Below are positions 52,516-62,190 of a stretch of DNA of 64,000 nt, one piece after another. Position numbers and translations under genes: made by a program. The DNA comes from Bdellovibrio bacteriovorus. GTDB taxonomy: Bacteria > Bdellovibrionota > Bdellovibrionia > Bdellovibrionales > Bdellovibrionaceae. Positions within the stretch are counted from its first letter, which is position 1. Every line of letters starts with the position of its first letter. The DNA lies in assembly GCF_001592755.1 (NCBI RefSeq), contig NZ_LUKF01000017.1, positions 124,001 through 188,000 on the forward strand, written 5' to 3'. The notes under the pieces are model-generated. The model saw only the letters and a list, made by a program, of their open reading frames with translations, was not told the origin of the DNA and did no database searches.

Positions 52516-52779
52516 AGCGTCTTTTAGGTCTTTGCCTGGTTTGAAACGGGGAACATAGGCACTGGGAATTTTAACCGTTTCGCCGGTTTTTGGATTTCTG
52601 CCTTGGCGGGGTTTTCGGGCGCTGCGCGAGAACGTGCCAAAACCGACAAGTTTTACTTCATCACCTTTTTTGAGTGCTTCCTGAATCACTTTGAGGGTGG
52701 CGTCGAGAATCTGTTCAGATTGACTTTTTGTCGACTTGGTTTTTTCAGCTACAAGTTCGACCAATTGCGCTTTATTCAT
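52507..52779 (-). CDS. hup: HU-family DNA-binding protein
   Basis: A 90-residue protein starting MNKAQLVELVAEKT, with AAGGA about ten bases upstream. HU signature: VGFGTFSRSARKPRQGRNPKTGE and the DNA-clasping arm IPSAYVPRFKPGKDLKDAL. It bends and compacts DNA. It may contribute with the lysine-rich proteins of this window to nucleoid packing. Confidence 0.95.
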   Translation of the reverse strand: MNKAQLVELVAEKTKSTKSQSEQILDATLKVIQEALKKGDEVKLVGFGTFSRSARKPRQGRNPKTGETVKIPSAYVPRFKPGKDLKDALN

Positions 52780-52960
52780 GTACCACGGTTCCTTAATCGA
52801 AGGATTCAAACTAGAATTCGCCCCAAAAATCGTCAAGCTAAATGCGTCGAATAAGAAGAGGGGTCTAGATGTGACGCGGAAAATTTCTGAATGTTAAGGA
52901 TCAGCTTTCCATTTTTAGATGACATCTAATATTGTTAGACAAATATCCAGGAGAAGACTC

Positions 52961-53674
52961 ATGAGCCTGCTTGTCGCGTTGTTACTGCCTTTCGTGGGAT
53001 TTGCTCAAACTGTTTCTACAGCGAATCTTTATGATTTGAAATCCGAACAAACGAAAAAACTTTACACGTTAGAAGTACAACTATCAGAAAGTGACGGCGG
53101 TATTCACAGCGAAGCTGTTTACAAAGATTTAACTGGTAAAACCGTCGTCAGGGAACAAGGTGTGATTCAAGGCGCCCAAGTGAAGAGTTATGAAATCGAG
53201 CGGCCTCAAACCTCAGAAAAAGGAAAATTCACCGTCGCAGGCGATAAGATTCATTTCGAATACACCGGAGCAAATGGCAAAAAGAAAACCGCCGATGAAA
53301 AATTGAAAGGCCTTTTACTTTCAACGGCGAACTTCAATGCGGTGGTGAAAGAAAACTGGGATGTACTTTCTTCAGGCAAAGAACTTGATGTGCGTTTTGC
53401 CGTTTGGGACCGCTTAGAGACGGTGGGTTTCACTTTGAAAAAAATGGGTGATACCGACAAAGGCGGTGAAAAGTGGATGGAGCTTCGTATGAAGCCGACA
53501 AGCTTTGTGATCGCGGCGCTTGTGGATCCGGTTTATCTCTGGTACTCGCATGAGTCTAAAAAGCTCATGGTGATGAAGGGGCGCGTGGCTCCAAAGATAG
53601 AGTCCCGCGGTCAGTGGAAAGATCTGGATGCGGAAGTCGTCTATACTTACGACCAGAAGGCAGTCTCAAAATAA
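52961..53674 (+). CDS. Exported protein, unknown
   Basis: A 237-residue protein. The ATG at 52961 has AGGAGAAG upstream and starts a signal peptide, MSLLVALLLPFVGFAQ. The mature part is strand-rich with repeats of charged turns (VYKDLTGKTVVREQG, KFTVAGDKIHFEYTG) and ends in VYTYDQKAVSK. Probably periplasmic or outer-membrane-associated. No family recognised. Confidence 0.7.
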   Translation: MSLLVALLLPFVGFAQTVSTANLYDLKSEQTKKLYTLEVQLSESDGGIHSEAVYKDLTGKTVVREQGVIQGAQVKSYEIERPQTSEKGKFTVAGDKIHFEYTGANGKKKTADEKLKGLLLSTANFNAVVKENWDVLSSGKELDVRFAVWDRLETVGFTLKKMGDTDKGGEKWMELRMKPTSFVIAALVDPVYLWYSHESKKLMVMKGRVAPKIESRGQWKDLDAEVVYTYDQKAVSK

Positions 53675-53725
53675 TACGAGGTCTTTCAGTCTCAATTTTT
53701 ATCGGTTTTTGCCGATAAGTGAGAC

Positions 53726-54406
53726 ATGAAGAATCAAAACGCTTTTTTCATAGTTTTTTGCTTGTCACTGACAGTGGGTATCCTGGGGGCGTACGCCTCT
53801 TTTGTGGGCTACTTCAATGGTCACGAACAGTATGAATTAAAGCTCGCACATCTGCAGAAACAGGTGGAAAAAGAGAAATTCAACAACTCTCTTTTAAGTT
53901 ATCAGTTGAAGGACTTTCAACAAACCGTAGCTCAAGTTCTTCCTGATGATAAAAAACTTCAAGCAAAGTATGAGCTTGAAAATCTTTCTTCCGTGGTCAG
54001 ATCTCCGGCCAGTGAAGACTCCTTGGATCTTTCCGGAGTTTTCTTTGAAAAGGGAAAGAAATACTTTAACAATCAAGACTATGAGAAGGCGATTGGGGAG
54101 TTTAATAAACTTCTAGATAAGTATCCGCTTTCTCAGCACGTGGTCGAGTCGCACTTTTTTATTGCTGAAAGTTATTTCCTTAAAAAAGACTTCCGCAACA
54201 GCCTTTCCCAAATTGACTCTATGGTGACGCTGTTTCCGCAGCATGAACTGACGGGCTTTATTCTTTTAAGAATGGGGCAGATCAGTGAGTTCAATAATCA
54301 GAGTGAAGAAGCTTCTGAAATCTATAAAACCGTTTTTAAGAATTTCAAAAATGAGGATCTTAAAAAGCAGGCCCGTAAACTAGCGCAGAGTGTAGAATAC
54401 AAATGA
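53726..54406 (+). CDS. Membrane-anchored TPR protein (CpoB/YbgF-like)
   Basis: A 226-residue protein. N-terminal signal anchor (about 7-28, FFIVFCLSLTVGILGAYAS), a coiled-coil trimer segment (about 35-70), then TPR repeats from about 108: KGKKYFNNQDYEKAIGEFNK, YFLKKDFRNSLSQID and IYKTVFKNFKNEDL. CpoB-like proteins act at the Tol-Pal/peptidoglycan interface. It overlaps the FecR-like gene by 4 nt, so the two are coupled. Confidence 0.8.
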   Translation: MKNQNAFFIVFCLSLTVGILGAYASFVGYFNGHEQYELKLAHLQKQVEKEKFNNSLLSYQLKDFQQTVAQVLPDDKKLQAKYELENLSSVVRSPASEDSLDLSGVFFEKGKKYFNNQDYEKAIGEFNKLLDKYPLSQHVVESHFFIAESYFLKKDFRNSLSQIDSMVTLFPQHELTGFILLRMGQISEFNNQSEEASEIYKTVFKNFKNEDLKKQARKLAQSVEYK

Positions 54407-55140
54407 AGAAGCTCTTCCGTGTCCTCATTTTCATCATGGCTTTTCAAATGGAAGTGCGAGTGCGTGCTTCCGGGGATGTTCTTCAACAGCCTTCAGAGTG
54501 TTTAAAGTCCAAAGAAACTTGCGCCTTGCAGGTGACGGGGAAGGCTTTGCACTATTCAAGTGAAAGCTTAAGGATTCATGCTAAAGATGGTTCAACATTG
54601 GTTCGTCTGGCTCCGGATCAGTGGCGTTTTGTCAACGGTGCTGTCTGGATGGAGAAATCTAAAAACGTGGAACTAGAAACTCTTTATGGAACTTTGAAGG
54701 CCACTCAAGGTCAGTACTTCGTGGTTGATCAGGGAAGTAAAGTTCTGATTCGTAATATGGATGCCACCTTGTCGGTGACTCTTCGTGATGGCAAGACGTT
54801 GAATTTACCGGAAGGATTTGAGTTTTGGATTTCCGGAGTGAACTCCAAAGGTCAAACTGATTACGGAATGATTCAACCTGTCGACATGAAATCGCATCTT
54901 CCTCTTTGGAATTCCATGTACGAGGGATCTAAGAAAGATTTTATCGCCATGGTTTCGCATTTGCGCGAAAACTGGGGTGATTTAACTGAAAAAAGCGCTT
55001 TGATTTATAAAAACGTCGTCGAGCGGGAGATCGCCTCTGAGAAGCAAAAAGAGCGCGCCGAGCAGGCTCGTAAGGCCCGCATCGAGGCGGAACGCCAGGA
55101 AATGAAGCGTCTTTACCATCAAAGGGTCTTTGAGCGCTAG
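54403..55140 (+). CDS. FecR-domain periplasmic protein
   Basis: A 245-residue protein overlapping the TPR gene (ATGA). Signal peptide ends near RVRASG. The FecR fold (about 55-150) shows VRLAPDQWRFVNGAVWMEKS, VELETLYGTLKATQGQYFVV and GKTLNLPEGFEFWIS. A C-terminal Arg/Glu/Lys-rich helix (about 205-245) is an unusual addition. In FecR proteins this domain reads a periplasmic signal. No sigma factor or TonB receptor adjoins, so its role with the TPR protein is probably structural or wall-linked. Confidence 0.78.
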   Translation: MKKLFRVLIFIMAFQMEVRVRASGDVLQQPSECLKSKETCALQVTGKALHYSSESLRIHAKDGSTLVRLAPDQWRFVNGAVWMEKSKNVELETLYGTLKATQGQYFVVDQGSKVLIRNMDATLSVTLRDGKTLNLPEGFEFWISGVNSKGQTDYGMIQPVDMKSHLPLWNSMYEGSKKDFIAMVSHLRENWGDLTEKSALIYKNVVEREIASEKQKERAEQARKARIEAERQEMKRLYHQRVFER

Positions 55141-55227
55141 ACTCCGGTCCTGTTTTTAAAATACGACACTGCTGAATAGAAGTTTCTTCCAAAGACTAAT
55201 GTTAATCTGTGGTCTGGGAGGATAAGG

Positions 55228-56904
55228 ATGTCTTCTATTTCATCTTCGGATCGCGCACGTCAGGATGACAAGATTCGCCAAACTCGTGAAGAGTATGAGA
55301 ACCGTGAATCGGAAAATGCTAAACGCCGGAACGCTGAAATCAAGCGTTTGGAGCAACGTCATCACGAAGAAATTCGTAATATCACTGATAATTATGAAGG
55401 TCGCATTGCGGAACTTAAAGAGCGCAGTCGTGAAACCTTGAGTGATAGAGATTTTGAAAATAATCGTAAGATTGATGAAGTACGTCAGACTTATCGCGAA
55501 TCTTTGCGCAATAAGATGGAAGATGCTTACAACGCGCGAGAAGAGCAAAGATCGGCTTATGAAGGAACACTTCGTAAGCAAAAAGAGATCACGGAATCCC
55601 AAAAAGAAAACCTTGTTGGCCAGATGAATAACGAAGTGGCTCAACGAGACGAGCGTTTTGCGCAAATGTCTGAAGAGAACCGACTTAAAGCACAACAAAC
55701 GGTTCACAATAATGCCCGTAAATTAAACGCGTCTCATGAAAAAGAAAAAGATGCGATGCAGGCAGGCTATAACGAGTCTTTACGCGCTCAGCATAGAAAT
55801 ACCAATGAGATGCGTAAGTCTTATGAATCTCGTCTTCGTCAAAGCGAGCGCCAAAGAGAAGCCGATAATTCTCGATGGTCACAGAAGTATTCAGACACGG
55901 TCGCTAATAAAAATGCTGAGTACGCTGACAACTTAGAAATGAAACAAATGATCCTTGAGGGAGAGCGCGAAGCGATCCGCGGGAAGTACGAAAATGCGCT
56001 GGCTAATAAAACCGAGACTATGGATGATCAAAATCAATCATTCCGTGATTCTGTGAATGAGCGAGTGAATTCGCAAGTTCGCTCTCGCGACAGCCAAATC
56101 CAGCGTCTTAATAGTAAATTAAATAATGAGATTTCTAAAAACGAAAGACTTCGTGGTTTAGAGCGTCGTAATCTTACGGAATCCTACGAAAAACGTTTTG
56201 ATCTTGTGGATCAGCAAAGACAGGATGCCGTCGATCAGATGAAAGATCTGAATGACGATAGAATAGGCAAAGTTTTGAACGAGAACCGCAAGCTTTTAAG
56301 AAATGCGGATCGGGAAAGCAAATCTCAAGCGACTATGGCGAATGCTCGTCACCGCGAAGAACGTGAAACCTTGATTCAACAGCATAAAGATCAGGTGACC
56401 CAGATCTCTAACAATGCGGAAGGCCGCGTTAAAAAGGTTCTAGATCTGACGAACAAGCGTTCGGAAGATATGGAGCGCTACTATACGGATTCTTTGGACG
56501 TCGTAAAATCGAATTATTTGGATCGTATGGACACGTACCGTGAAAAAACGGTGAGTGATCAGACGGCGACCAATAAAGTTATGACCGAGCGCTTTAGAAA
56601 TATGGAAGCCGGTTTTAACTCGAAGCTTGAGCAGACGATCAAGTCCTATGAGGACAAATTAGCTCAGTTGAAAGATAGCAATGACCGGGAAATCAAACGC
56701 CTGGAAAATCTTTATTCCACTCGTTCCGGTGAGCGTGAAAAAGCCGTAAAAATGGAAAAAGAGTCTTTGTCGATGAAGTACGAGGCAAAGCTAGCTCAAC
56801 TCAACGAGTCTCATCAAGATCAATTAGATAGAATGAATAGACGCCACCAGGAGGATATGCAAAACTTATCTGTGAAGATGAGTTCATATAGCAGGAAGGC
56901 GTAA
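55228..56904 (+). CDS. Large coiled-coil protein, unknown
   Basis: A 558-residue protein with GGGAGGATAAGG before the ATG. It is continuous coiled coil, highly charged, with Arg, Glu, Asn and Gln dominating and segments such as RHHEEIRNITDNYEGRI repeated with variation about every 25-40 residues. There is no signal peptide or membrane helix. It resembles a cytoskeletal or filament-forming protein. The gene is followed four bases later by pyruvate kinase. Confidence 0.78.
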   Translation: MSSISSSDRARQDDKIRQTREEYENRESENAKRRNAEIKRLEQRHHEEIRNITDNYEGRIAELKERSRETLSDRDFENNRKIDEVRQTYRESLRNKMEDAYNAREEQRSAYEGTLRKQKEITESQKENLVGQMNNEVAQRDERFAQMSEENRLKAQQTVHNNARKLNASHEKEKDAMQAGYNESLRAQHRNTNEMRKSYESRLRQSERQREADNSRWSQKYSDTVANKNAEYADNLEMKQMILEGEREAIRGKYENALANKTETMDDQNQSFRDSVNERVNSQVRSRDSQIQRLNSKLNNEISKNERLRGLERRNLTESYEKRFDLVDQQRQDAVDQMKDLNDDRIGKVLNENRKLLRNADRESKSQATMANARHREERETLIQQHKDQVTQISNNAEGRVKKVLDLTNKRSEDMERYYTDSLDVVKSNYLDRMDTYREKTVSDQTATNKVMTERFRNMEAGFNSKLEQTIKSYEDKLAQLKDSNDREIKRLENLYSTRSGEREKAVKMEKESLSMKYEAKLAQLNESHQDQLDRMNRRHQEDMQNLSVKMSSYSRKA

Positions 56905-56908
56905 TAAA

Positions 56909-58396
56909 ATGTTAGCAGATCGTCGCGCAAAAATTGTGGCCACTATCGGGCCATCTACTCGTGATGAAAAGAACTTAGCAAAAGCAATTAAGGCGGGCAT
57001 GAACGTGGCTCGCCTTAATTTTTCCCACGGCAGTCATGAAGATCACCTTAAAGTGATTCATTCACTGCGAAAACTAACCCAAGAATTAAGAGCTCCCGTT
57101 GCCATTTTGCAGGATCTTCAAGGTCCGAAAATTCGCGTGGGTAAATTTGAAAAAGGCTCTATCGAAATCAAGCCGGGTGAACAGTTGATTATCACCACGG
57201 ATGCTGTTTTGGGAACAACCGGTCTTATTCCTTCTGATTTTAAAGAACTTCCTTTGGCGTGCTCTCCCGGGACACGCATTCTTCTTGATGACGGCTTGAT
57301 GGAACTTAAAGTTTTGAAAGTGCGTGGCAATGAAGTCGATGCTGAAGTGGTTTATGGTGGCATTCTGAAAGACCGTAAAGGAATGAATCTTCCGGGCGTA
57401 AATCTGCCCGTAGAATGTATGACGCCGAAAGATCTTGAAGATCTGGAATTCGGTATTGCAAACAAAGTGGATTACATCGCTTTGAGTTTCGTGCGTCACG
57501 CCAGAGACATTCGTAAACTTCGTGAAATTATTGAATCAAGAAAATCCAATGCCAAGATCGTTGCGAAAATTGAAATGGTGGAAGCTCTAGAGAATCTAGA
57601 AGAAATCTGCCGTTTGAGTGACGTCGTCATGGTCGCACGCGGTGACTTGGCGGTGGAAGTAGGGCAAAGCCGTCTTCCTGGTTTCCAAAAACGCATTATT
57701 CAAGTGTGCAACCAATTGGGTAGACCGGTGATCACTGCGACTCAAATGCTCGACAGCATGGTTGAAAATCCTCGTCCCACCAGAGCGGAAATCACGGACG
57801 TTGCGAACGCTGTTTTAGATGGTTCTGATGCTTTGATGCTTTCGGCGGAATCTGCCAGCGGTAAGTATCCGTTTAAGTGTATTCGCACGATGCATGAGAT
57901 TATCACGGAAGTGGAACGCAACGAGGAAGAGTACTACAAGCTTTCGCTTGAAAGTGAATTCCTCAGTACACCAGCTTCTATCGCAGCCAGTGCTTCTTTG
58001 AGTGCTTTAAAACTGAATGCGACGGCCATTGTCTGCTTAACAACGTCAGGCAAAACCGCAAACATCATCTCGGGATTCCGTCCTAAAGCGCGCGTGATTT
58101 CAGTCACTCAGCATATGGAAGTTTTAAATTCCATGGAGCTGATGTGGGGCATTCAGACTCACGTGATTAAGCCTTATAAAACGATGGAAGACATCTTAAG
58201 TCAGATCGACCAATTGATGGTCACTCACGGTTTAGCTAAGACCGGCGACCGCGTGATCCTGACATTGGGTCAACCTATCGCTCAAGGCGCAAAAACCAAT
58301 TCGATCTACGTTCACACGGTAAACGGGGAGCAGTACTCAAAACTCCCTGACGATCAATTGCCACTGCGCTGCCAAGCCGATCCCAACATCGAGTAA
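56909..58396 (+). CDS. pyk: Pyruvate kinase
   Basis: A 495-residue protein with GGAAGG upstream. Family text: RAKIVATIGPSTRDE, GMNVARLNFSHGSH, ILQDLQGPKIRVG, IVAKIEMVEALENL, MVARGDLAVEVG, ATQMLDSMVENPRPTRAE and VLDGSDALMLS. It makes ATP and pyruvate from phosphoenolpyruvate. It lies four bases after the coiled-coil gene, possibly one transcript. Confidence 0.97.
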   Translation: MLADRRAKIVATIGPSTRDEKNLAKAIKAGMNVARLNFSHGSHEDHLKVIHSLRKLTQELRAPVAILQDLQGPKIRVGKFEKGSIEIKPGEQLIITTDAVLGTTGLIPSDFKELPLACSPGTRILLDDGLMELKVLKVRGNEVDAEVVYGGILKDRKGMNLPGVNLPVECMTPKDLEDLEFGIANKVDYIALSFVRHARDIRKLREIIESRKSNAKIVAKIEMVEALENLEEICRLSDVVMVARGDLAVEVGQSRLPGFQKRIIQVCNQLGRPVITATQMLDSMVENPRPTRAEITDVANAVLDGSDALMLSAESASGKYPFKCIRTMHEIITEVERNEEEYYKLSLESEFLSTPASIAASASLSALKLNATAIVCLTTSGKTANIISGFRPKARVISVTQHMEVLNSMELMWGIQTHVIKPYKTMEDILSQIDQLMVTHGLAKTGDRVILTLGQPIAQGAKTNSIYVHTVNGEQYSKLPDDQLPLRCQADPNIE

Positions 58397-58420
58397 AAAA
58401 GTACCTGCTTCGGCAGGTAC
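58395..58420 (-). terminator. Terminator of the cyclic-nucleotide-binding protein gene
   Basis: An 8-bp stem, GTACCTGC with GCAGGTAC (58401-58408 and 58413-58420), closes a TTCG loop. Six A on the left read as a T run on the minus strand. It overlaps the pyruvate kinase stop region and may slow that transcript too. Confidence 0.88.
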
Positions 58421-58421
58421 C

Positions 58422-59405
58422 TTAGCGGAGTTTTTTCTTAAGGTTGTTTACGATCGACCAGTTGCGAGCCATCGGCTCTACGTAAGGGAGTTCTACCATG
58501 ATGTAGACTCCTTTTTCGTCCATGATTTTTTCGGTGAGATATTTTTTCTCAATCAAAGAATTCACATCGTCGGGGCGGATGAGGTTTCCTAGCTCTTTCA
58601 TGGATTCATTTTGCACTTCGTTTAAGTCGACTTTGTAAAGGCCTTTGTGATTGGGCTCTACTTTACGCGCGAAGTGCAAGATGCCATTAAGAACATTCAC
58701 CTCTTGGTCGGTCATTGCAGGTAGGCGGTCTTTTTCTTGTTTGAAAAGCCATTCGTTATACCAATCAACGAACGAGAATAACTCCTGAGGTTTTAGATTT
58801 GTGATTTTTTGTGAACCATCGCCACGGTCTTCTTGTTTCAGATAGCCAAGATCTGTCAGAGCGTTCACCACACTTTGCATTTTGTTTGTGGCTTCTTGAA
58901 AAATTTGAATCGTGTAGTTGCGAATAAGAACAGACGAAAAAGCCAAGGTTCCTGGCGATTCTTCTTTGCCGTATTTATTCCCCACAAGATTTAAAATAGA
59001 AATGTACTTATTCACAATGTGCGGCGGGAAGCGCTCTTCATCGGGATTTGAATTTTCAAGAATTTTGATTTTCTTGTTCGCTTCGCGCATGTTCTCATTC
59101 AGAGTTTTCATGATCGCGCGCACCCATACAGGCAATTGCTCCATTTGTTTTGTTAATGAGTCGTAGGGAAGTGCGATGACTTCAGATTCTTTTGTGGCTT
59201 TGACATTGGCACTGCGAGGTTTGTTGTCGAATAGAGCCATCTCGCCCACCATCGCGCCAGGAGCAATTTCTGCCAAAACAATTTCAGTGTTCCCTTTTGT
59301 TTTCGTCACGGCGAAGCCGCCGGATTTCACAATGTACATCGCATCAGGGGCATCACCTTCACGGAATAGATAAGTATCTTTAGCCACCTTTTTCTGCTCT
59401 GCCAC
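58422..59405 (-). CDS. Cyclic-nucleotide-binding-domain protein without recognised HTH
   Basis: A 327-residue protein with a GTG start preceded by AGAGGTC. The cNMP-binding domain spans about 1-115: FREGDAPDAMYIVKSGGFAV, GAMVGEMALFDNKPRSANV and the hinge helix. Arg-Ser-Ala in the pocket fits cyclic nucleotide binding. Residues 120-327 hold a helical region with a possible winged-helix (VVNALTDLGYLKQED) and a second half of the type MTDQEVNVLNGILHF that I do not recognise. It could be a regulator or an effector that scaffolds other proteins. It is not a normal Crp. Confidence 0.72.
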   Translation of the reverse strand: MAEQKKVAKDTYLFREGDAPDAMYIVKSGGFAVTKTKGNTEIVLAEIAPGAMVGEMALFDNKPRSANVKATKESEVIALPYDSLTKQMEQLPVWVRAIMKTLNENMREANKKIKILENSNPDEERFPPHIVNKYISILNLVGNKYGKEESPGTLAFSSVLIRNYTIQIFQEATNKMQSVVNALTDLGYLKQEDRGDGSQKITNLKPQELFSFVDWYNEWLFKQEKDRLPAMTDQEVNVLNGILHFARKVEPNHKGLYKVDLNEVQNESMKELGNLIRPDDVNSLIEKKYLTEKIMDEKGVYIMVELPYVEPMARNWSIVNNLKKKLR

Positions 59406-59510
59406 GAAAGACCTCTTTTTTGATGGATTGTGGAGTCTTATTATCACTGGAAAAAACAGGGCGGGCAAACGGTGGCTGGACCTTCGATGGAGAGTGTTTT
59501 TCTTTGATAC

Positions 59511-59538
59511 AAAAAGACCCCAAGAGGTCTTGGGGTCT
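59511..59538 (-). terminator. Terminator of the CoA-transferase/thiolase operon
   Basis: A 10-bp stem, AGACCCCAAG with CTTGGGGTCT (59515-59524 and 59529-59538), with five A on the left reading as T's on the minus strand. It lies 31 bases after the scoB stop. Confidence 0.9.
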
Positions 59539-59569
59539 AACTAGATTCATAAAATAAGTGCGAAGTACT

Positions 59570-60226
59570 TTAGAATGTCATCGCTTTGCAATCCGGAGCG
59601 ATAGTCATTTTACCTTCTGTCGCCGCCAGAACTTTTTCCGGAGATAAATCTGGAGCATATTCCTTCAACACAAAACCTTGAGGTGTGACTTCGATCACGC
59701 CGAAATCACTCACGATTTTTTTAATACACTTTACGCCCGTTAAAGGCAGAGTGCACTTCGTGCGAAGTTTTGAATTTCCTTCTTTATCCGTGTGTTGCAT
59801 AGCCACGATCACGTTGCGAGCACCAGCGACTAAATCCATTGCTCCGCCCATGCCTTTGACCATTTTTCCTGGAACCATCCAGTTGGCAATGCTGCCTTCT
59901 TCGTCGACTTCCATGGCGCCAAGAACTGTTAAGTCCACGTGGCCCCCACGAATCATCGCAAAGCTGTCGGCACTTGAAAAGAAACTGGCTCCTGGAAGTG
60001 CTGTCACAGTTTGTTTGCCAGCGTTGATCAAGTCAGGATCGATGTCTTTTTCAAATGGGAAAGGCCCCATTCCTAAAAGACCGTTTTCGCTTTGTAACAT
60101 AACGAACTTGTCGGAAGGGATGTAGTTTGCAACCAAAGTAGGAATACCAATTCCTAAATTCACGCAATAGCCATCTTCCACTTCTTGAGCAATACGTTGA
60201 GCGATTTGTTCACGAGTTAATGGCAT
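59570..60226 (-). CDS. scoB: 3-oxoacid CoA-transferase subunit B
   Basis: A 218-residue protein. Family text: VNLGIGIPTLVANYIP, the catalytic glutamate in LQSENGLLGMGPFP, GASFFSSADSFAMIRGGH, and EGSIANWMVPGKMVKGMGGAMDL. Together with the next gene it moves CoA from succinyl-CoA to acetoacetate. It is the last gene of a three-gene operon with scoA and thiolase. Confidence 0.95.
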   Translation of the reverse strand: MPLTREQIAQRIAQEVEDGYCVNLGIGIPTLVANYIPSDKFVMLQSENGLLGMGPFPFEKDIDPDLINAGKQTVTALPGASFFSSADSFAMIRGGHVDLTVLGAMEVDEEGSIANWMVPGKMVKGMGGAMDLVAGARNVIVAMQHTDKEGNSKLRTKCTLPLTGVKCIKKIVSDFGVIEVTPQGFVLKEYAPDLSPEKVLAATEGKMTIAPDCKAMTF

Positions 60227-60229
60227 GGC

Positions 60230-60928
60230 TTATCCCTTTCTCACAGTTTTTTGTTCGATGCGTTTTTCGTAGTTTGCACCTTTGAAAATGCGCTGTACGT
60301 AAACACCCGGAGTGTGAATTTGATCGGGATCTAATTCGCCCACTTCAACCAACTCTTCAACTTCAGCAACTGTGATTTTACCGGCTGTTGCAGCCATAGG
60401 ATTGAAGTTGCGTGCGGTTTTACGGAAAACCAAGTTTCCGAATTTATCGCCCTTCCAAGCTTTGACGAAAGCAAAGTCACCTTTGATTCCGCGTTCAAGG
60501 ACGTAAGCACGACCGTCGAAGTTTTTAATTTCTTTTCCTTCAGCAACCAGGGTTCCCACTCCAGTTGGAGTGTAGAATCCAGCGATACCTGCGCCACCCG
60601 CGCGAATTCTTTCAGCCAAAGTTCCTTGAGGGCAGAATTCAAGTTCCAGTTCGCCACTCATATAGAGTTTTTCAAACAATGCGTTTTCACCGACATAAGA
60701 TGAAATCATTTTTTTGATCTGGCGATTTTGCAAAAGCTGACCTAAGCCGAAGTCGTCAACACCGGCGTTGTTAGAAACGCAAGTAAGACCTTTGACTCCC
60801 ATGTCACGAAGAGCCGCGATGCAGTTTTCAGGGATTCCGCAAAGGCCGAATCCCCCAAGAACTAAAGTCATGTTGTCTTTAACGTCAAAGAGCGCACTCT
60901 TTGCATCAGTAAAAACTTTTTTGCTCAT
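60230..60928 (-). CDS. scoA: 3-oxoacid CoA-transferase subunit A
   Basis: A 232-residue protein: [19 protein letters not shown] near the start, then [35 protein letters not shown] and [20 protein letters not shown]. Normal length. It is separated from scoB by three bases and from the thiolase gene by six, so all three share one transcript. Confidence 0.95.
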   Translation of the reverse strand: MSKKVFTDAKSALFDVKDNMTLVLGGFGLCGIPENCIAALRDMGVKGLTCVSNNAGVDDFGLGQLLQNRQIKKMISSYVGENALFEKLYMSGELELEFCPQGTLAERIRAGGAGIAGFYTPTGVGTLVAEGKEIKNFDGRAYVLERGIKGDFAFVKAWKGDKFGNLVFRKTARNFNPMAATAGKITVAEVEELVEVGELDPDQIHTPGVYVQRIFKGANYEKRIEQKTVRKG

Positions 60929-60934
60929 GGCCGA

Positions 60935-62110
60935 CTACGCTTTTTCTACGATCAAAGCAACGGCTTCACCGCCACCGATACAAAGAGTTGCTAGACCATA
61001 ACGTTTGTTGTGAGTGTGAAGACCGTGAACTAATGTCGCAAGAATGCGCGCACCTGAAGCACCGATTGGGTGACCGATAGCCACCGCACCACCGTGCACG
61101 TTCACTTTTTCAGCAGGGATTTCTAGTTCTTTCATCGCCACTTGTGTAACGACCGCGAAAGCTTCGTTGATCTCCCACATGTCGATGTCGCCGACGTTCA
61201 AGTTTGCTTTAGCCAAAGCTTTTTTGATCGCGCCAACAGGAGCTGTTGTGAAGTATTTTGGTTCATGAGCGAATGTGCCGTGAGCGACGATTTTTGCAAT
61301 CGGTTTCAAACCACGTTTTTTAGCTTCGCTTTCAGACATCAAGACGTGAGCCGCAGCTCCGTCGTTGATTTTAGAAGCATTGGCTGCCGTGATAGTTCCG
61401 GCTTTGTCGAAAGCAGGCTTCAAGCCTGGGATTTTATCGAAGTTCGTGTTAAACGGCTCTTCGTCTTTATCCACAGTCACAGGACCTTTTTTGCCTTCAA
61501 TCGTTACAGGAACGATTTCGTTTTTGAAAAGGTTTTTGTTCCAAGCGTCTTGCGCTTTTTTGTAAGAATCAATCGCGAAAGCATCTTGTTGTTCGCGAGT
61601 GAAGTTATGCTCTTTCACGCAGATCTCTGCCGCACTTCCCATGTGGAAGTTGTTGTAGGGATCCCAAAGACCGTCTTTGATCATAGAGTCGGTCATCTGT
61701 GTTGGACCCATGCGGTATCCAGAGCGTGAGTTTTCTAGTAGGTGCGGAGCCAATGTCATGTTTTCTTGACCGCCAGCTACCGCAATTTTTGTATTACCAA
61801 GAGCAATAGAATCTGCCGCTAGCATCACAGCTTTAAGACCCGAGCCGCACACTTTATTGATCGTCATACAAGGTGTTGTGTTTTTCAAACCGGCGAAGAT
61901 CGCGGCTTGACGAGCCGGAGCTTGTCCTACGCCTGCAGTCAAAACCTCACCCATGATGCACTCATCAATTTCGTCAGCGGAAACACCCGCGCGAGTGATC
62001 GCTTCTTTGATTGCAATCGCACCGAGCTTTGGTGCAGGAAGAGAAGAGAAACCTCCTTGAAACGAAGCCACAGGAGTTCTTACGCTGCTCACAATTACGA
62101 CATTTTCCAT
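60935..62110 (-). CDS. Acetyl-CoA acetyltransferase (thiolase)
   Basis: A 391-residue thiolase with GAGGTG before the ATG. Active-site cysteine in INKVCGSGLKAVM, catalytic His in GGAVAIGHPIGASGARI, and the second cysteine in LATLCIGGGEAV. It splits acetoacetyl-CoA to two acetyl-CoA, completing acetoacetate use with ScoAB; it may also work in reverse for polymer or lipid synthesis. It is first in the operon. Confidence 0.96.
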   Translation of the reverse strand: MENVVIVSSVRTPVASFQGGFSSLPAPKLGAIAIKEAITRAGVSADEIDECIMGEVLTAGVGQAPARQAAIFAGLKNTTPCMTINKVCGSGLKAVMLAADSIALGNTKIAVAGGQENMTLAPHLLENSRSGYRMGPTQMTDSMIKDGLWDPYNNFHMGSAAEICVKEHNFTREQQDAFAIDSYKKAQDAWNKNLFKNEIVPVTIEGKKGPVTVDKDEEPFNTNFDKIPGLKPAFDKAGTITAANASKINDGAAAHVLMSESEAKKRGLKPIAKIVAHGTFAHEPKYFTTAPVGAIKKALAKANLNVGDIDMWEINEAFAVVTQVAMKELEIPAEKVNVHGGAVAIGHPIGASGARILATLVHGLHTHNKRYGLATLCIGGGEAVALIVEKA

Positions 62111-62190
62111 TTTTCACCTCAATTAGTTGTCAATGCCCCGATACTTTTTTATATTTTAAAGGCAGAGTCAATTTCCCAGGGAGTCAACGC

